From positions 1 to 35,879 of the forward strand of contig PJAB01000180.1 in assembly GCA_002887195.1 (NCBI GenBank): DNA of 35,879 nt. The letters are read 5' to 3'. Positions within the stretch are counted from its first letter, which is position 1. Each line of letters begins with the position of its first letter. The notes under the pieces are model-generated. The model was not told the DNA's origin. It was given only the letters and a program-made list of their open reading frames with translations, and made no database searches. The DNA comes from Chrysochromulina parva (Eukaryota; Haptophyta; Prymnesiales; Chrysochromulinaceae). Of the stretch, positions 17,977 to 29,315 are shown piece after piece. Position numbers and translations under genes: made by a program.

Positions 17977-20900
17977 CTATTTTGCAGGCTTCCCCTCGGC
18001 GGGCTTCCCCTCGGCGGGCTTCCCCTCGGCGGGCTTCCCCTCGGCGGGCTTCGCCTCGGCAGATGCCTCAGCAGTTTTGGTCTCCTCGCTCGACTTCTTG
18101 CCCTTGGGGCCAAAGGGGCGATACAGGTGCACCTGGCACTCGACGATCTTTCCTTGCATGTCGGTGCCGTCGGGCAGGCGCAGGTACTCGGTGGCCTCCT
18201 TGCGTTGCTCGAGGTACACGCCGGGCGGGTAGACGCACTCGGCGTCATCGGGCGTGGGTGACAGGAAGCTCAAGTCGCATGGCACAGCCGCCTCGCTCGG
18301 GTGCAGCTTGAAAAGTACAATTGGGATCTCGGACGGGTCCACCTTTTTCTTCCCCCTGTCGCCGTGAAAGTTGTAGAGGGTCAGGTACTCGGCCTCCTCC
18401 CCGTTGGGCATTTCTTCGGGATCATACTTGCCCACGACGGCGCACACCACCTCCCTGGCCTTGCGGTCGGCTACGGCACGCTCGAGCGCTTGCTGCTGCG
18501 CCACCTCACGCGACTTCGACATGGACATGAAGGCCAACTCGGATCCACCGCGAAGCTTGAAATCGATCGTGGTCAGGTTGCTCACGCCGCGCCAAAAGAC
18601 ATCCACCTTGAGCGCGGCCGCCGCAGCCGCCGCATCTTTGGCGAGCGTCGCCGCCTTGAGCGCGAGATCAGCGTCGTCGCTGTCCTTGGCGCGCTTCGCG
18701 TCCTCGGCCATGGCGGCTGCCTTTGCATTCGCAGTTCGCCGCTGCTCGACCTGCGCGTTGCGCAGCTTGCCGAGGGCGTCGCTCAGAAGGAGGACAGTCG
18801 ACGGGTACCAGTGCGGCTTCTCAGAGGAGCACCCGTTGTACAGCGGCGCATTGATCCGCCGGTAGACGCTGCTCGCATACAGGCGCAAAGCGAGCACATG
18901 GGCACGCGACAGCCCCGCTGCCACGATGACGGGCCGTTTCAAGAACCAATCCAGCGAAGAGTCCGCACGGCCCGCGTCGATCCCACGTTCCTTGGCCTGC
19001 CTCTGGAGCTTGATTCTCTCGTTAGCCATCTTTGCGGCTTCTGAGTTCTCCTCGCCGTTTGTCTCGGCCTTCCGTTGGACGGCTTCCTTGGCGGACGGCG
19101 CGGTGATGTACAGAAGCCATTCGAGGTCCGTCCAGCCGCCCTTGCCGCCATCGGGCGCGTCTGTGGGCGACTTATCGCCCAGCTCGCGTGCCTTGGCAGT
19201 GATCTCGTCGACGATCGACTGCTCCGTCAGCGACTTCAGATACTCGATGTCTTCTTTGTCTTCGGTCTGGGAGGTCTTGAGACCGAGCTGCTTATACAGC
19301 GACACCTGGGACTCGAGTGGACGGCCAAGCCGCATCTTGTCGCTGGTCACCTTGAGGTCTTTGATCCCGTAATTCTCCCATTTGGCGATCACGGGCGTAT
19401 TGAGGGGCATTCCCAAGTACCGTCCCAAGTTGAGTGGCAGCAGCTGTGGCGCCTTATTCAGCTCGATCACCTCTGAGCACTTGTCGCAAGTGAGCTTCTT
19501 GGACGACGTTTCGTCTACCGAGTACCAGGACGCCTCATCCAACTTGAGGCGCGTGCAGCCCGGACAGCAGAAGGACGCCTGCCCGTGGGCCTTGAGGCCC
19601 GGCACGTCCGCGATGGCCGACGCAGCGAGACCTTGCAGCTGCTTCATGAAGGCGAATGTGGGCGCTCGTGACTTTTTCCACGCGATCGCTGAGATGCTCA
19701 ATTCATACTTGGTCTCCTTGCCTTCGTCATCAGGACCTTTCGCCTTCGGGCGCAGCTCAAGCAGCACATGACGCACGTGCATGCTCGACTCGAACTTCTC
19801 GTCTACCTCAATGTGCACGCCTCGCCGCCATGCCCTCTTGAACATGCCGATGCCGTAGCACAGCGCGACGAAGCGCTCGAAGACGCCCGGCGGCCGTGTG
19901 GGCCCGAGATTGATGCTCATTTTCAGAGTCTCGGTCGCCGGCTCGAGCAGTCCTTCGTTCCATAGGTCGTATCCGTTCTCGGGCATCTCGACTGGGAGGC
20001 GCATCGGCATGAGCCATTTTCGTCCACTGGACGTATTCTCCGCGAGCCAAAAGAGACCGGCCGAGCAGAGCAGCCGCAAAATGACGCCGTACTCGTCGCG
20101 CTTGAGGAAGGTGGATTCCCACATGCACGGGAGCAACTCCTCGTGTAGCAGACCCTTCTTGCTGAACTCATCCGAGGCGATCGTCGTGATACTGCGCTCC
20201 GCATCTGGCACCGATTGGCCCGTATAGAGCGCGCGCAGTGCGTCCTGTGTCGCGTACTCGCGCGTTTGCCACAGCCGGTTGCCCACGCGTGATTCGCAGA
20301 GCGGCTTGACGAAGCGCGAGATCGCGTCGGGCTGCAGGTAGACGATACCGCTCGGGGCGAAGCAGCACTCACCCTGATTCGTGAGCAGCGTGATCGCGTC
20401 GGTGAGAGCGGAGGCCGCATCGGACTGTAGCTGGATCTTGAGCGAGGGCACAAACTCCTCAGCGTATATGCGAACGAGCTCTTCTTTCTCCATATAAGCG
20501 CGGACAGGCTTCAGGTCGGCGGACATGGTCGACGGGATGTAGCCGAGGTCGGTTGCGCGGGCGGAGTCGATGGGATCGCGCCCATCTCGCAGGGCACGCA
20601 AGAAGACAGTTGTGAGCACCATCGTGCGGTTGATTGGCCTGTTGAGACCCGGAACCAGAGGCGGTTCCGTGAAGAGGATCCCCTCAATGCGCTTCTTGAC
20701 CTCCTCGACGGTTGAGGTGTAGTCGGTGACAGCGCTCACGCAGAGGATATCCATCTGGATTCGAAGCATCAAGCTGCCCGGCAACTGCTTCGACTGGAAC
20801 TGCTGCAGTTTGCCCTTGAGCCACGCCACGTGCGCTTGCGCCGCGTTGGCAATTGCGGCTGGGGACGTATCCTTGGATTGGTGGATGGTGTCGCACTTGG

Positions 20901-23900
20901 TGATGATCGGGAGCACAATCGCCTGCGGTGCGGCCATCTGAATCTCCGAGAGCCAACGGCCAACGTGCTTTTCGTACTCAATGTCCATCATCCGTGTGTC
21001 ACCCGCTGCCACGGTGAGTACAAAGATCGAGCCATCGACGTAGTGGGGAGCGAGCCGCGCGTCGAACGGGACCGAACCGGCCATGTCCCAAATGGAGAGC
21101 CACACCTGCTTGGTCGGGTTGCTCTCGGGACCAATGACCATCGCATTGATGTCCATGTCATTGGTGGGCTCGTAGTTCGGTGACGGCGGCTGCACGATGC
21201 CGGCACGCAGCGCGCGTTCGAGCGTCGTCTTGCCGCTGCGCTCAGCGCCGAGGAGTATGAGACGCGCACCGTGCGCACAAATATCGAAGGTCATCGTAAT
21301 CTCCTGGAAGTACTTTCGGATTCCAGGTAGGCCGAGGCGCGCAACCGACGCGGGCGGGCGGGCGAGCGGATTCTCCTTTAGCTCGAGCTTTTCGATGGCA
21401 TGCAAGTCGCATATGGACGGATGCAGCGTCTGGATGAGGTTCTCGGACGCGTCGAGCTGCTTGAGCAATCGCAGCTTGGCGAGGGATGTCGGCAAAAACG
21501 TCAGCTGGTTCGATCTCAGGTCGATCTTCTCGATATTCTCGAGCTCACCAACGGCCGGATTGAGCTCCCTGAGCTGGTTGCCGTTCAACGTGAGCGACTT
21601 GAGGCCGCGTATCAATTGGATGTCGGCCGGTATGAAGCTGAGCTTATTGTTCGAGGCGGAGAAGAACTTCATCGAGAGCAGCCGGCCGATTGAGGTCAGA
21701 TCACGCAGGAAATCCTTATCCATCGTGAGCTTCTCAAGTGCCGAGAGCTGCGAGACGGCTGCCCACAGCTCGGTTAGCTGCTCGGGCGGGAACTCGACCA
21801 TCTTGGCCGCCGTCGCGCCCCCCTTGCTCTTGTCTTTGGCTGCCTTGCCCTTATCTTTGCCCCCCTCGACGATGACGATGTTGGTGATGTCGAGCGACTT
21901 CAGTGAGCGCGAGAGCTGCTTCACGACGATCGTTGCACCGGTAGGCGTCAGCTCGTTTGAGTGAAGAACCAGCTCGTTGATGTACGTGTTGCCGCGCAGC
22001 AGCGTGCCCATGAAGATGGACGAGACGAACGAGAGCGACTTGCGGGACAGATCGAGCAAGCGCACCTTTTGTTTCTGCCCGTCTCCCTTGAGCTGGAAGA
22101 CAGGCAACTTGCCTCCCTCGAGCGTGATCGCATCCAGTGACTGGGACGCATTGATGGCGTCTGCGAGCGCGTTCAGGCCGGTGATCGGGTACGGCTTCTC
22201 GCCTGTGTAGTTGGAGACGGTCGAGATCGGGTTGTTCGAAAGGTCGAGCGACTTGAGCGTCGTGTTGTTCTGCAGCGCCGTAGCGAGCACTGTGGCCGCG
22301 TCGCACTCGATGCCTCGGCCCGAGAGGTTGAGGTCCTTGATGAGGTTGTTCCACTTGAACACGCCGCACAGAAGCCGCGTCTCGCCCGGCCCGAGGGTTT
22401 CCTTTCGGATCTTGAGCTCGGTCTCGCCGTCGTTAACTTCGAAGGCGTCGCACGAGATGTAGCGCAAGTGACAGGGGCACTCGGGAAGGAGCAGCAGGAC
22501 GCCGATGTTGCCCAGGCCTTCGTCCTCTATCGGGCATTTGCGGATGTCCAGGTTGGTCAGCGACCGGTTGTACTTGATCGCCTGGCAGACCACCCCCGCG
22601 CCGATCTGGTTGTCGTGGATGTCCAGCGTCGAAATGTTACAAAGCTCGGAACGGAACGTGTCAACGAGTAGCTGGCCGACGGATATGTCGGTCAGCGCAT
22701 TCGAGCCGAGATGGATCGTCTTGAGGAAGCCGCACTTGCCCGCGAGGAGCGTCTCAAAGATGCGGGAGCCGCCGCGCTCAGCCAAGCCAATGCCGGTCAG
22801 ATCGAGCGTGGCGAGTGACGATTTTCGCGCGCGGTGGATGTGCTCAAGGATGGAGCCACCCTCAGAACCGCCCCCTGGGTTAATCTTGAGCCGCGAGATC
22901 GTGCTGTTGGCCGCGAGGATGGCGCCCACGACGCCGCACGCGTGCCGGTGTATCGGCTGCGAGCCGTCCACCTTATCGCCGCCCGCAAGCGACAGGTCGA
23001 TTTCGGCTTGCTTGAGTGCGCCGTTGAGCTGCTGCACGGGCAGGGTGGCGATCTGCGTGTCAGCTGCTTTACTCGGCTGCTCGAGGCGCAGCGACTGCAT
23101 CGTCGTGTTCGTCGCGAGCGCCTCGGCCAACACGTCAATGTACTCGGGCCCCAGGCCGGAGAGGGTGAGGCTTGTGATGGTCCGGTTTGCGCGCAGCAGC
23201 CCCGCGAAGAGAGAAAAGGACCGCTTCGTGCGGATGACGTCCTTCTCCTTTAGGTCGATCGAAGGGTGCGCGGCTGGCCCGTTCTCCTTGAGCCCGTACG
23301 CGTCGCAGTAGCCCGTGCGCCCGTTAAGGTTCTTCACGAGTGCATTCCCGATTTCCTCGCGCTCGTAGTCGCCAATGTCGCCGTTCGAAATATTGAGCGT
23401 CTTGAGCGTTGAGTTGGAGCGTAGCACGCCGGCAAGCACGATGGCATCGCACGGCACCTTTGAAGTCCAATTCAGCGTCTCCGTGCTCGCAGTGAGCGAG
23501 AAGACGTCGCACTGCAGGAACTGCACTGTCGGACTGGGCGCGTCGAGCAGCGCGCGCCCGATCGCCTCCTTGCCACGCGTGTCGAGCCACCAAGTACGCT
23601 CCGAGCGCGTCGTGGGCTCCTTCTCAACGACGCCGATCGATTTTAGGCACGGGTGCATCTGCAACATCTGCGGGAGCGCCAGCTCTCGCCCGGGCGAGTT
23701 GTAGCTCAGGTCCAGCTCCCGCATGGCTGTGCATGTGCGCAGCGCGGTGCACACGTGCTTTATACCCTCGGGCAGCAGGCGGTTGTTCGACACGTCGAGC
23801 ATCGTGAGCGTCTTGTTCGCGCCGAGGCCACGCGCAAACGTGCGGATGTACTGCTTCAGCTCACCCAGAGAGTTACTACCGAGGTTGAGCGTCTGCAGTG

Positions 23901-26900
23901 CGGTGGATGTGAGGAGCATCCTCGACATGCCAATGGCGTCCTCGTGCTTGACGCCCACCCCGTTGTGCATCAGGTTGAGCTTCTGGAGCGACTCGTTCTG
24001 CTCGCAGATGAGCCAGAGCGCCTGCAATCCGGGCTCTGAGAGCCGCGTCCGCTTCTCGGAAAAGTCCCAAATCGGCCTCCGCTTGGCGCATAGCGTGCCC
24101 AGGTAACCCGCGGCGATGCGGCAGGTGTTGTTCATGAACGGGTTGTTGAGGAACTCGGAGGCGGTCAGGTCGGTCTCCCATCCCTCCCATCCCGCCTCTG
24201 CTCGTATGAGCAGGTGCTGCGCGAACAAGCCTTCCTGGAAGGAGAGGTGCTTGAACTGGTACTGCGCGGGCGCGAGCTCGGTCTGCGCCTCGAGCGTCTT
24301 CGTGAGCGGCAGTCCCCCCTCCTCTTTATTGAGGTGCAGCCAAAGCGTCAGGCCCTCGGTATTGACATTGTCAATCAACAGCGCTTGCGCCACGTGGATC
24401 GCCGAGAACTCGCGCCGGCCAGCGAGCTGATTGGACACGGCCACGTGGCGGAGCATCGTGAGCCCAAATGTTCGCGCGCGGTCGCCGAGGAGCATCTTTA
24501 GGTTCGCATTGACGAGCATCATCACGGTATCGACGAGCTTCTTGGGCATCGCGAGCTCGATGCGGTTGAGCTCGGTGCGCTGCACCTCGGGCTTGGCCGC
24601 CTCGCGAAGATAATGCGCGCCGAGGCGAAAGACATCGTACACTTCCTTGGAGTCGAGATTGAGCAGTTTCTTGTTATCCTTCTGGTTCGAGGTCTCTGGT
24701 GAGATCTTCTTCTTCGCCTCCTTTTCGGCGTTGGCCTCCGTTGCCATGGCGGCCGCGTCGAAGTTGTGCTCCTGGCTGAGTGCTGCCTTGCGCGTGGGCC
24801 GGTGCTCGCGCTCCTTTTTCTCGGTCGTGGCGGTGATGCCCTCAACGACGGTGTTCATCATCGACGAGCGGTCGAGGTTGAAAAGGCGCAGCCAGTCGTG
24901 GATGAGGGAATCAGTCGAGGTGCGGCCCCCAGGGAGCAGTCGCTTTGCAATAGCCGACTGGATGCCGAGCTCATAGAGCTCGATGCGGTTCGATGGGAGC
25001 TTGGTCAAGTCCTCGCCACCGGCGGTGAAGATGAGCACGAGCAGCGAGAGCAGCACCGGCACGCCGGTCGCGTCCACGAGGAAGATGAGCTTCTCCTCGA
25101 GCAGCGTATCGAGCTCCTTCTCGGGCACCGTGCCCTTGAGCTTCTTGCGGAAGAAGTTGTAGTGCTTGTACGCCTTCGAGTCCTCTGCGTTACCAACCAG
25201 GAAGATCTCGTTGTAGTGCACCTCGATCGCGCCAAAGATGCTCGTCGTGCCCGTGGTCATCTTGATCGAGCAAGTCGCCGAGCGGAAGTGCGTTGGATCG
25301 AGCTCCTCAAACTTGTTCTGCAGGTGCATCAGCTGCACCTTCATGGCCACCGGCGGCAGCGCCTCGCCTCGCTGCCTCATCTCCTCTCGCGCGACCTCCT
25401 TCGCGGCCTGATCGGCGCGCTGGCTCGGCTTCACAGGCGCGAGCTCCCCTTCGTAAATGTCGATGCCCGTGCTCAGCCGGGTGATGAAATCCTTGATCTG
25501 CGTACCCGTCAGCAGCAGCACGCGGCAGCGTGTCACGTCCTCGACACACGCCTCAGCGAGTCCATCAGCCTTCCCTTGGGCGTCCTTGAAGCGGTCCGCG
25601 TACAGCTCGCGCGCCTTGTCGTATAGGGTCGCCGGGTCCAGCATGTCGAAGAACGTGATGCCCTTGCCGAGTGGGCTCAGATCGTCATCGTCGCGCGCCA
25701 TCTCAAGGACAATCTTCTTGACCATGTCCGCCCACGGCTCCTGCATGCTCTCATGGACGCAGTAGATTTCGTCCGTGTTCGCCACGACGTTCTCCCACAC
25801 GCCCACAGCCGTGGCCAGCAGGACGACCCTTTCCTTGGACGCCTTGCCCTTGGCCTTGTCCAGCTCGAGCTGGGTGTTGTTCTCCTTTCTCTCCTTCTGC
25901 AAGATCACGCCCAGCTTGATGGCCACCTTCTGGAACGTCTGTGGCACAGCCGTTGGAGTCAGCATATCCTCGAGCACCCTGTCGGCTAAGTCGCCCTCCG
26001 TATCGGCCTCCCCATCAATAGGGTAGTTTTTGATGACCGTGTCGATCCGGTCCAGCAGCGCGATCTTGCACGCATTATCTGTGGACTTGAGCTTCTGGTC
26101 GATCGACCTAAGCATCTGCGAAGCCATGCGCTGCGTCACAGCCACGATGCGTGAGCCGTCGGCTATCTTCTGGCGTTGCTCGGGGTCGTATTGGGGCACT
26201 CGACCATCGGCGGATCCGCGCTTGTGGAAAAGGTCCTCCGACCAGAGCGCCTCTAGCTCGCTGCGCATGTTCGCGCTGATCTTCTTGTACGCGTCGTCGA
26301 GGTTCTTGCGCACCTCGCCGAGCGAGAGCAGGTGGTCGAAGAAGACGTTGCCCTCCATCTGGATGTTGATCACGCGCCGCTGCTGCTCGTTGGTGAGCGT
26401 GCATAGGTTCATCACCACGAAGGTCTTCGCGTACGTCTCGAGCCGTACCCCCTCAGGGCGAGAGGTGACGAGCACGCGGTTGCCACTCGGCACGACCTCC
26501 TTGTGCACAAAGTGTTCCACGTGGTCGCGCAAGCCGGCGGCCTCGTCGACGCCGTCGAGGAGCACCACGAGCGCACGCATGTCGTACGCCTGCATGAGCA
26601 TCGTGCACCATGCTTCCATCTTCTTACCACTGTAGACGGACGCGATGTAACGTTCTAGGAGCGATTTCGACTTGGGCGGTGTCTCACCAGCAGCTGGGAC
26701 TGCCGCCGCTGAGCCGCCCTTGGTAGATTTGTTCTGGTCCAGGGTCTCGCGCAGCAGGTAGATGATGCGCTGCACGAAGACGACGATCGGCACGAGACGG
26801 ATGCCGTCACTCGGGCCCGTGCCGCGCAGCAGACGATCGGCGAGCGTGAAGACCGCCTGCTTCGCCATCCACGTCTTGCCGGTGCCCGGCCCGGCGCGCA

Positions 26901-29108
26901 CCAGCACGGGCTGCGTCGAGTGGCATCCGTTGACGCGGTTGGGTGAGGGGATGAGAAGGAGCCGCACCAGATCGAGCACATTCTCAATCTTCCATTCGGA
27001 CGGCAACGGGCGACAGTTGTCCTGCGGGTCCGTCGCAGTCGAAATGTGCAGCGTCTGGTCCTTGATGCGCAGGTTGTTGCCCGTGATCGCATCCTCGACG
27101 AGGGCCTCGCGCACCACAATGTCCTCGAGGTAATTGGCACGGGCCGCCTCGTACTCAGCCACAGAGGGAAAGCGCTGCACCGAGTGGTTGAACTCATTGA
27201 GCGCGCACGTGATGACGGTCGCGCTCTGGCCGGGGATTGTGGCAATGTACCCACGCACGCCCTGGTCCTCCGTCTCACGGCTTTCAAGGAGCTTCATGGC
27301 GACGAGCTTCGTGATCTTCCCGATCTTCTCGGAGTTGTTCGCGTCGCATCCAGAGGTCATCTGGAGTTCCTTCCTCCTCGTCAGGTGCCAAACCTTATCA
27401 GCTTCGGCCCTGCCACGGTTCTCCTCGTCGTCATCGCACTCGACGTTGACATCCCCATTCTTGTTGATGAGCGTAATCCAACCCGACATGTGCTTGCCAT
27501 TCACCTTGAGCTCATGGCGCGAGCCCTCTTTCACTTCTATCACCGGAGTAGGCCATGGCTCCACCACAGCGTCGACGCAACTACCCTCGTGCACCAAGAG
27601 TAGCCGAGTGCCCGGGGGATGGCGCGGGTTGGTGGCGGTGACCACCGTGAATGGGGTCGGGTCGACGGTCAGCTCACCTTCCGCTCCGTCGCGCCGCAAG
27701 ACGACGGTATCATCTCGCAGCGTTCGCTGCACCGTCGCAGCGGTGCCCTCGGTTGCGCCGGGCTTGCGCACCGCCAGACGCGCGCCCTCACCGCAGCCGT
27801 ACGCGAGCCACGGATTCACGCGCAGGATGGCCACGTGGGCCTCGTTACGGGCGCTGTCACGCCAGTCGAGGCGGACCTCGAGGCTCCCATCCGCCTGCAG
27901 CCCGTCATGCACCAGTCCGTGCTCGGCGCCCACGTACCAGTCGTTGTTGAAGCCCACACGATCCTCGATAGGCGTACCCTTTTCCGGCGAGATCTTGACA
28001 CGACCAAGCACCTTGCCCGAGGTGAGCGAGCGCAGGTCGCTCGTCTCCGCATCGGGCAAGGTCGAAACTGCGCGCCGGCACGGGGGAAAGGGTCAGTCAG
28101 TCAGCCAGTCAGCGGCAGCGCCGCCGGTCGCAGCAGTCGGCGGTGGCAAGCACGGCAACAGCAATGTCGCGTTCGGCGGAGGCAGCGCGCACTATCGCCG
28201 TATGAAAGCTCGAAGGAGGACTCGAATGGGTTGAACATGATCACGACGCAGGCGGGAGGGATCCGATCATGACGAGAGGGTGCCAGCTCGTCTACGCGAC
28301 CGAAGGGTGGTTTCGACTCGTTGCGCAAGAACGCGACCTCCTGCACTGCCGGACCGCACCTTTGGATCAGAGCGTCTCGCAGCTTGGGATCAAGTGGCTT
28401 TCGATTCCTGCGGCAGCGGCGGACGGCAGTCTGTGAGCGGCACCAACGCAGGAGTAGCAGCAGAAGCGACGGCAGCAGCGGGAGTGGCGGCAGCGGCGGC
28501 AGCGGCAGCAGCGGCAGCAGCGGAGGTAGCGACGGCAGCAGCGGCAGCAGCGGCGGCAGCGACGACAGCAGCGGAGGCAGCGACGACACCAGCGGTGGCA
28601 GCGATGGCAGCGATGGCAGCGAGGCGGTTGCTGCATACATGAGCTCTTCCGTCAGTAACTCAACCTTCTTCTTGTTGCCGTCGAACGAGTCAGCAGCCTT
28701 CTTGGGCGGTCCGCTGGACGATGAGCCGGCGCCAGTGGGCAAGGGTGCACCAGCGAGCGGCGCACCCTTGCCTTGAGCCGCCACTGGAGGTGCAGCTGAA
28801 GGAGGCGTAACCTTGGCTGGAGGAGGCGTTGCCTTGGCTGGACCTGCGCCCTTCGGGGTCGGTACTTTTTCGGGTTTTTCGCTGCCTCCTCCTCCTCCGC
28901 CCTTGGGTTCCAATTTGACCTTCTTGACCTTTTCGCCACTCGCGTTGGCTGACGAGGCTGCCGCGTTGGCTGCAGCTGCTGACTCGGGCTTTCCTGAGGT
29001 TCGTGGAGTCTGCTTGGGCGCGGCGCGTGGCGTGGGGTTGGTGCTCCCCTTGTTGGAACTGCCATCCTTTGCGGTGTCCTTCGGGGGTGGCGGCTTCTTG
29101 GGTGGCAT
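17977..29108 (-). CDS. Giant NACHT-LRR-Roc-COR-ADP-ribosyltransferase-like protein (spliced)
   Basis: Preferred model: exons 29108-28639, 28407-28193 and 28067-17977, 3,591 residues. Numbers below count from the codon at 28057-28059; add 231. Exon 1 is Lys/Pro/Ala-rich. About 1-220 is beta-rich, with tudor/SH3-like spacing. NACHT: Walker A GPGTGKT 390-396, Walker B LLDGVDEA 500-507, then RVLVTSRPEG 528-537. HLSFQE at 1271-1276 is the typical NLR motif closing the NACHT/winged-helix part; about 600 extra residues separate it from the NTPase core. RI-type LRRs follow (about 1340-2060), then LDAS-N/LPTSLA-type LRRs (2131-2252). Roc: P-loop GAERSGKT 2271-2278, WDMAG 2324-2328, TKCD 2387-2390, then COR to about 2800. 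Zinc ribbon: Cys 2832, 2835, 2858, 2861. ADP-ribosyltransferase-like: 3039-3315. Tail: EGKPA repeats. The protein is likely a nucleotide-switched sensor; ligand and role are unknown. Confidence 0.8.
17987..18061 (-). repeat. 15-bp tandem repeat encoding the (EGKPA)n C-terminus
   Basis: Four perfect copies of GGCTTCCCCTCGGCG (plus strand) at 17987-18046 and one degenerate copy at 18047-18061. In the giant gene they read as EGKPA units up to the stop codon. The 15-bp period keeps the frame, so copy number may vary without breaking the protein. Confidence 0.95.
18115..18945 (-). other. ADP-ribosyltransferase-like domain of the giant protein
   Basis: This segment reads LALRLYASSVYRRINAPL near its start, then FWRGVSN, GGSELAFMSMSKS and finally AECVYPPGVYL. 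The order Arg (3157) - Ser-x-Ser (3179-3181) - Glu (3274, before YPP) is the R-S-E arrangement of arginine-type ADP-ribosyltransferases. The LYTSS-YR--NAPL and E--YPPLTYL context is that of a domain common in multidomain proteins of diatoms and haptophytes. An Ala/Lys-rich helix (3100-3150) is inserted before the Arg motif. Activity is inferred, not shown. Confidence 0.65.
20665..21282 (-). other. Roc GTPase domain of the giant protein
   Basis: Ras-like domain directly after the second LRR block and before COR, the fixed order of ROCO proteins. The G1 loop is GAERSGKT, the DxxG of switch II is in WDMAG, and the base-recognition motif is TKCD, where NKxD is more usual. All three nucleotide-contact motifs are present, so GTP binding is expected. 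Confidence 0.85.
26410..26913 (-). other. NACHT NTPase core of the giant protein
   Basis: Walker A GPGTGKT, then after about 105 residues the hydrophobic strand ALVVLLDGVDEA with the NACHT-type acidic Walker B, then NRVLVTSRPEG, the usual sensor strand with Arg. This arrangement identifies a STAND-class NTPase, which switches between ADP- and ATP-bound states. Confidence 0.85.
28068..28192 (-). other. Intron 2 of the giant gene (125 bp)
   Basis: The long frame has no ATG at its start and is closed upstream by a stop at 28093-28095. Just inside is a classic 3' splice site: repeated CTGAC branch-point-like motifs (28098-28118), a C/T tract, then GCGCAG ending at 28068. A donor GTGCGC begins at 28192. 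Joining gives a phase-1 codon (A|TT) and links two open frames without a stop. Other donors are possible. Confidence 0.7.
28408..28638 (-). other. Probable intron 1 of the giant gene (231 bp), holding a minisatellite
   Basis: Donor GTATGC at 28638 and acceptor CCGCAG ending at 28408 frame a C/T-rich minisatellite. Splicing joins AT|G in phase 2. The interval is a multiple of three with no stop, so retention would add 77 residues of Leu/Pro/Ser repeats. I prefer splicing because the flanks then read as ordinary sequence (ELLTEELM/NRKPLDPKLRD). Confidence 0.55.
28469..28620 (+). repeat. GGCAGC-type minisatellite
   Basis: Imperfect tandem copies of three- and six-base units (GCAGCG, GGCAGC, GACGGC) over about 150 bp. 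On the strand of the giant gene it is CTGCCG/CTGCTG-rich and serves as an extended pyrimidine tract if the surrounding interval is an intron. Confidence 0.9.
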
Positions 29109-29315
29109 AGCGACAAAGCCCAAGGTCCAACACCACGCGCGACCGCAAAAAAGGTCAAGGAACTTTGGCGAAAACCCAATTCGAGACCTTTTCGACCAAA
29201 AAAACTTCGAAATGATGTGCCAAGTGTGCGCCGACATTGATCTCGGACAGACAGAGGTCGTTCTCAATTCCTCTTGGGTTCAAGTTTTTGTTGTAATTGC
29301 TTTTTCATTTTGAGA
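29109..29315. promoter_or_regulatory. Divergent promoter region with an inverted repeat
   Basis: 207 bp separate the ATG of the giant gene (29108, minus) from that of the OTU-like gene (29316, plus). The stretch is AT-rich compared with both genes. AAAAGGTC (29149-29156) and GACCTTTT (29185-29192) form a perfect 8-bp inverted repeat with a 28-bp spacer. A T-rich run (29285-29310) precedes the plus-strand ATG. Shared control of the two genes is plausible. Confidence 0.5.

Noticed and set aside
21500..21530. GGTTCGAT string resembling a tRNA B box
   Set aside because: It lies inside the LRR coding sequence of the giant gene with no cloverleaf around it.
28469..28620. Minisatellite as a coding Ser/Gly-rich protein on the plus strand
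   Set aside because: The frame exists only because the repeat has a period of three; no flanking coding signal on that strand.
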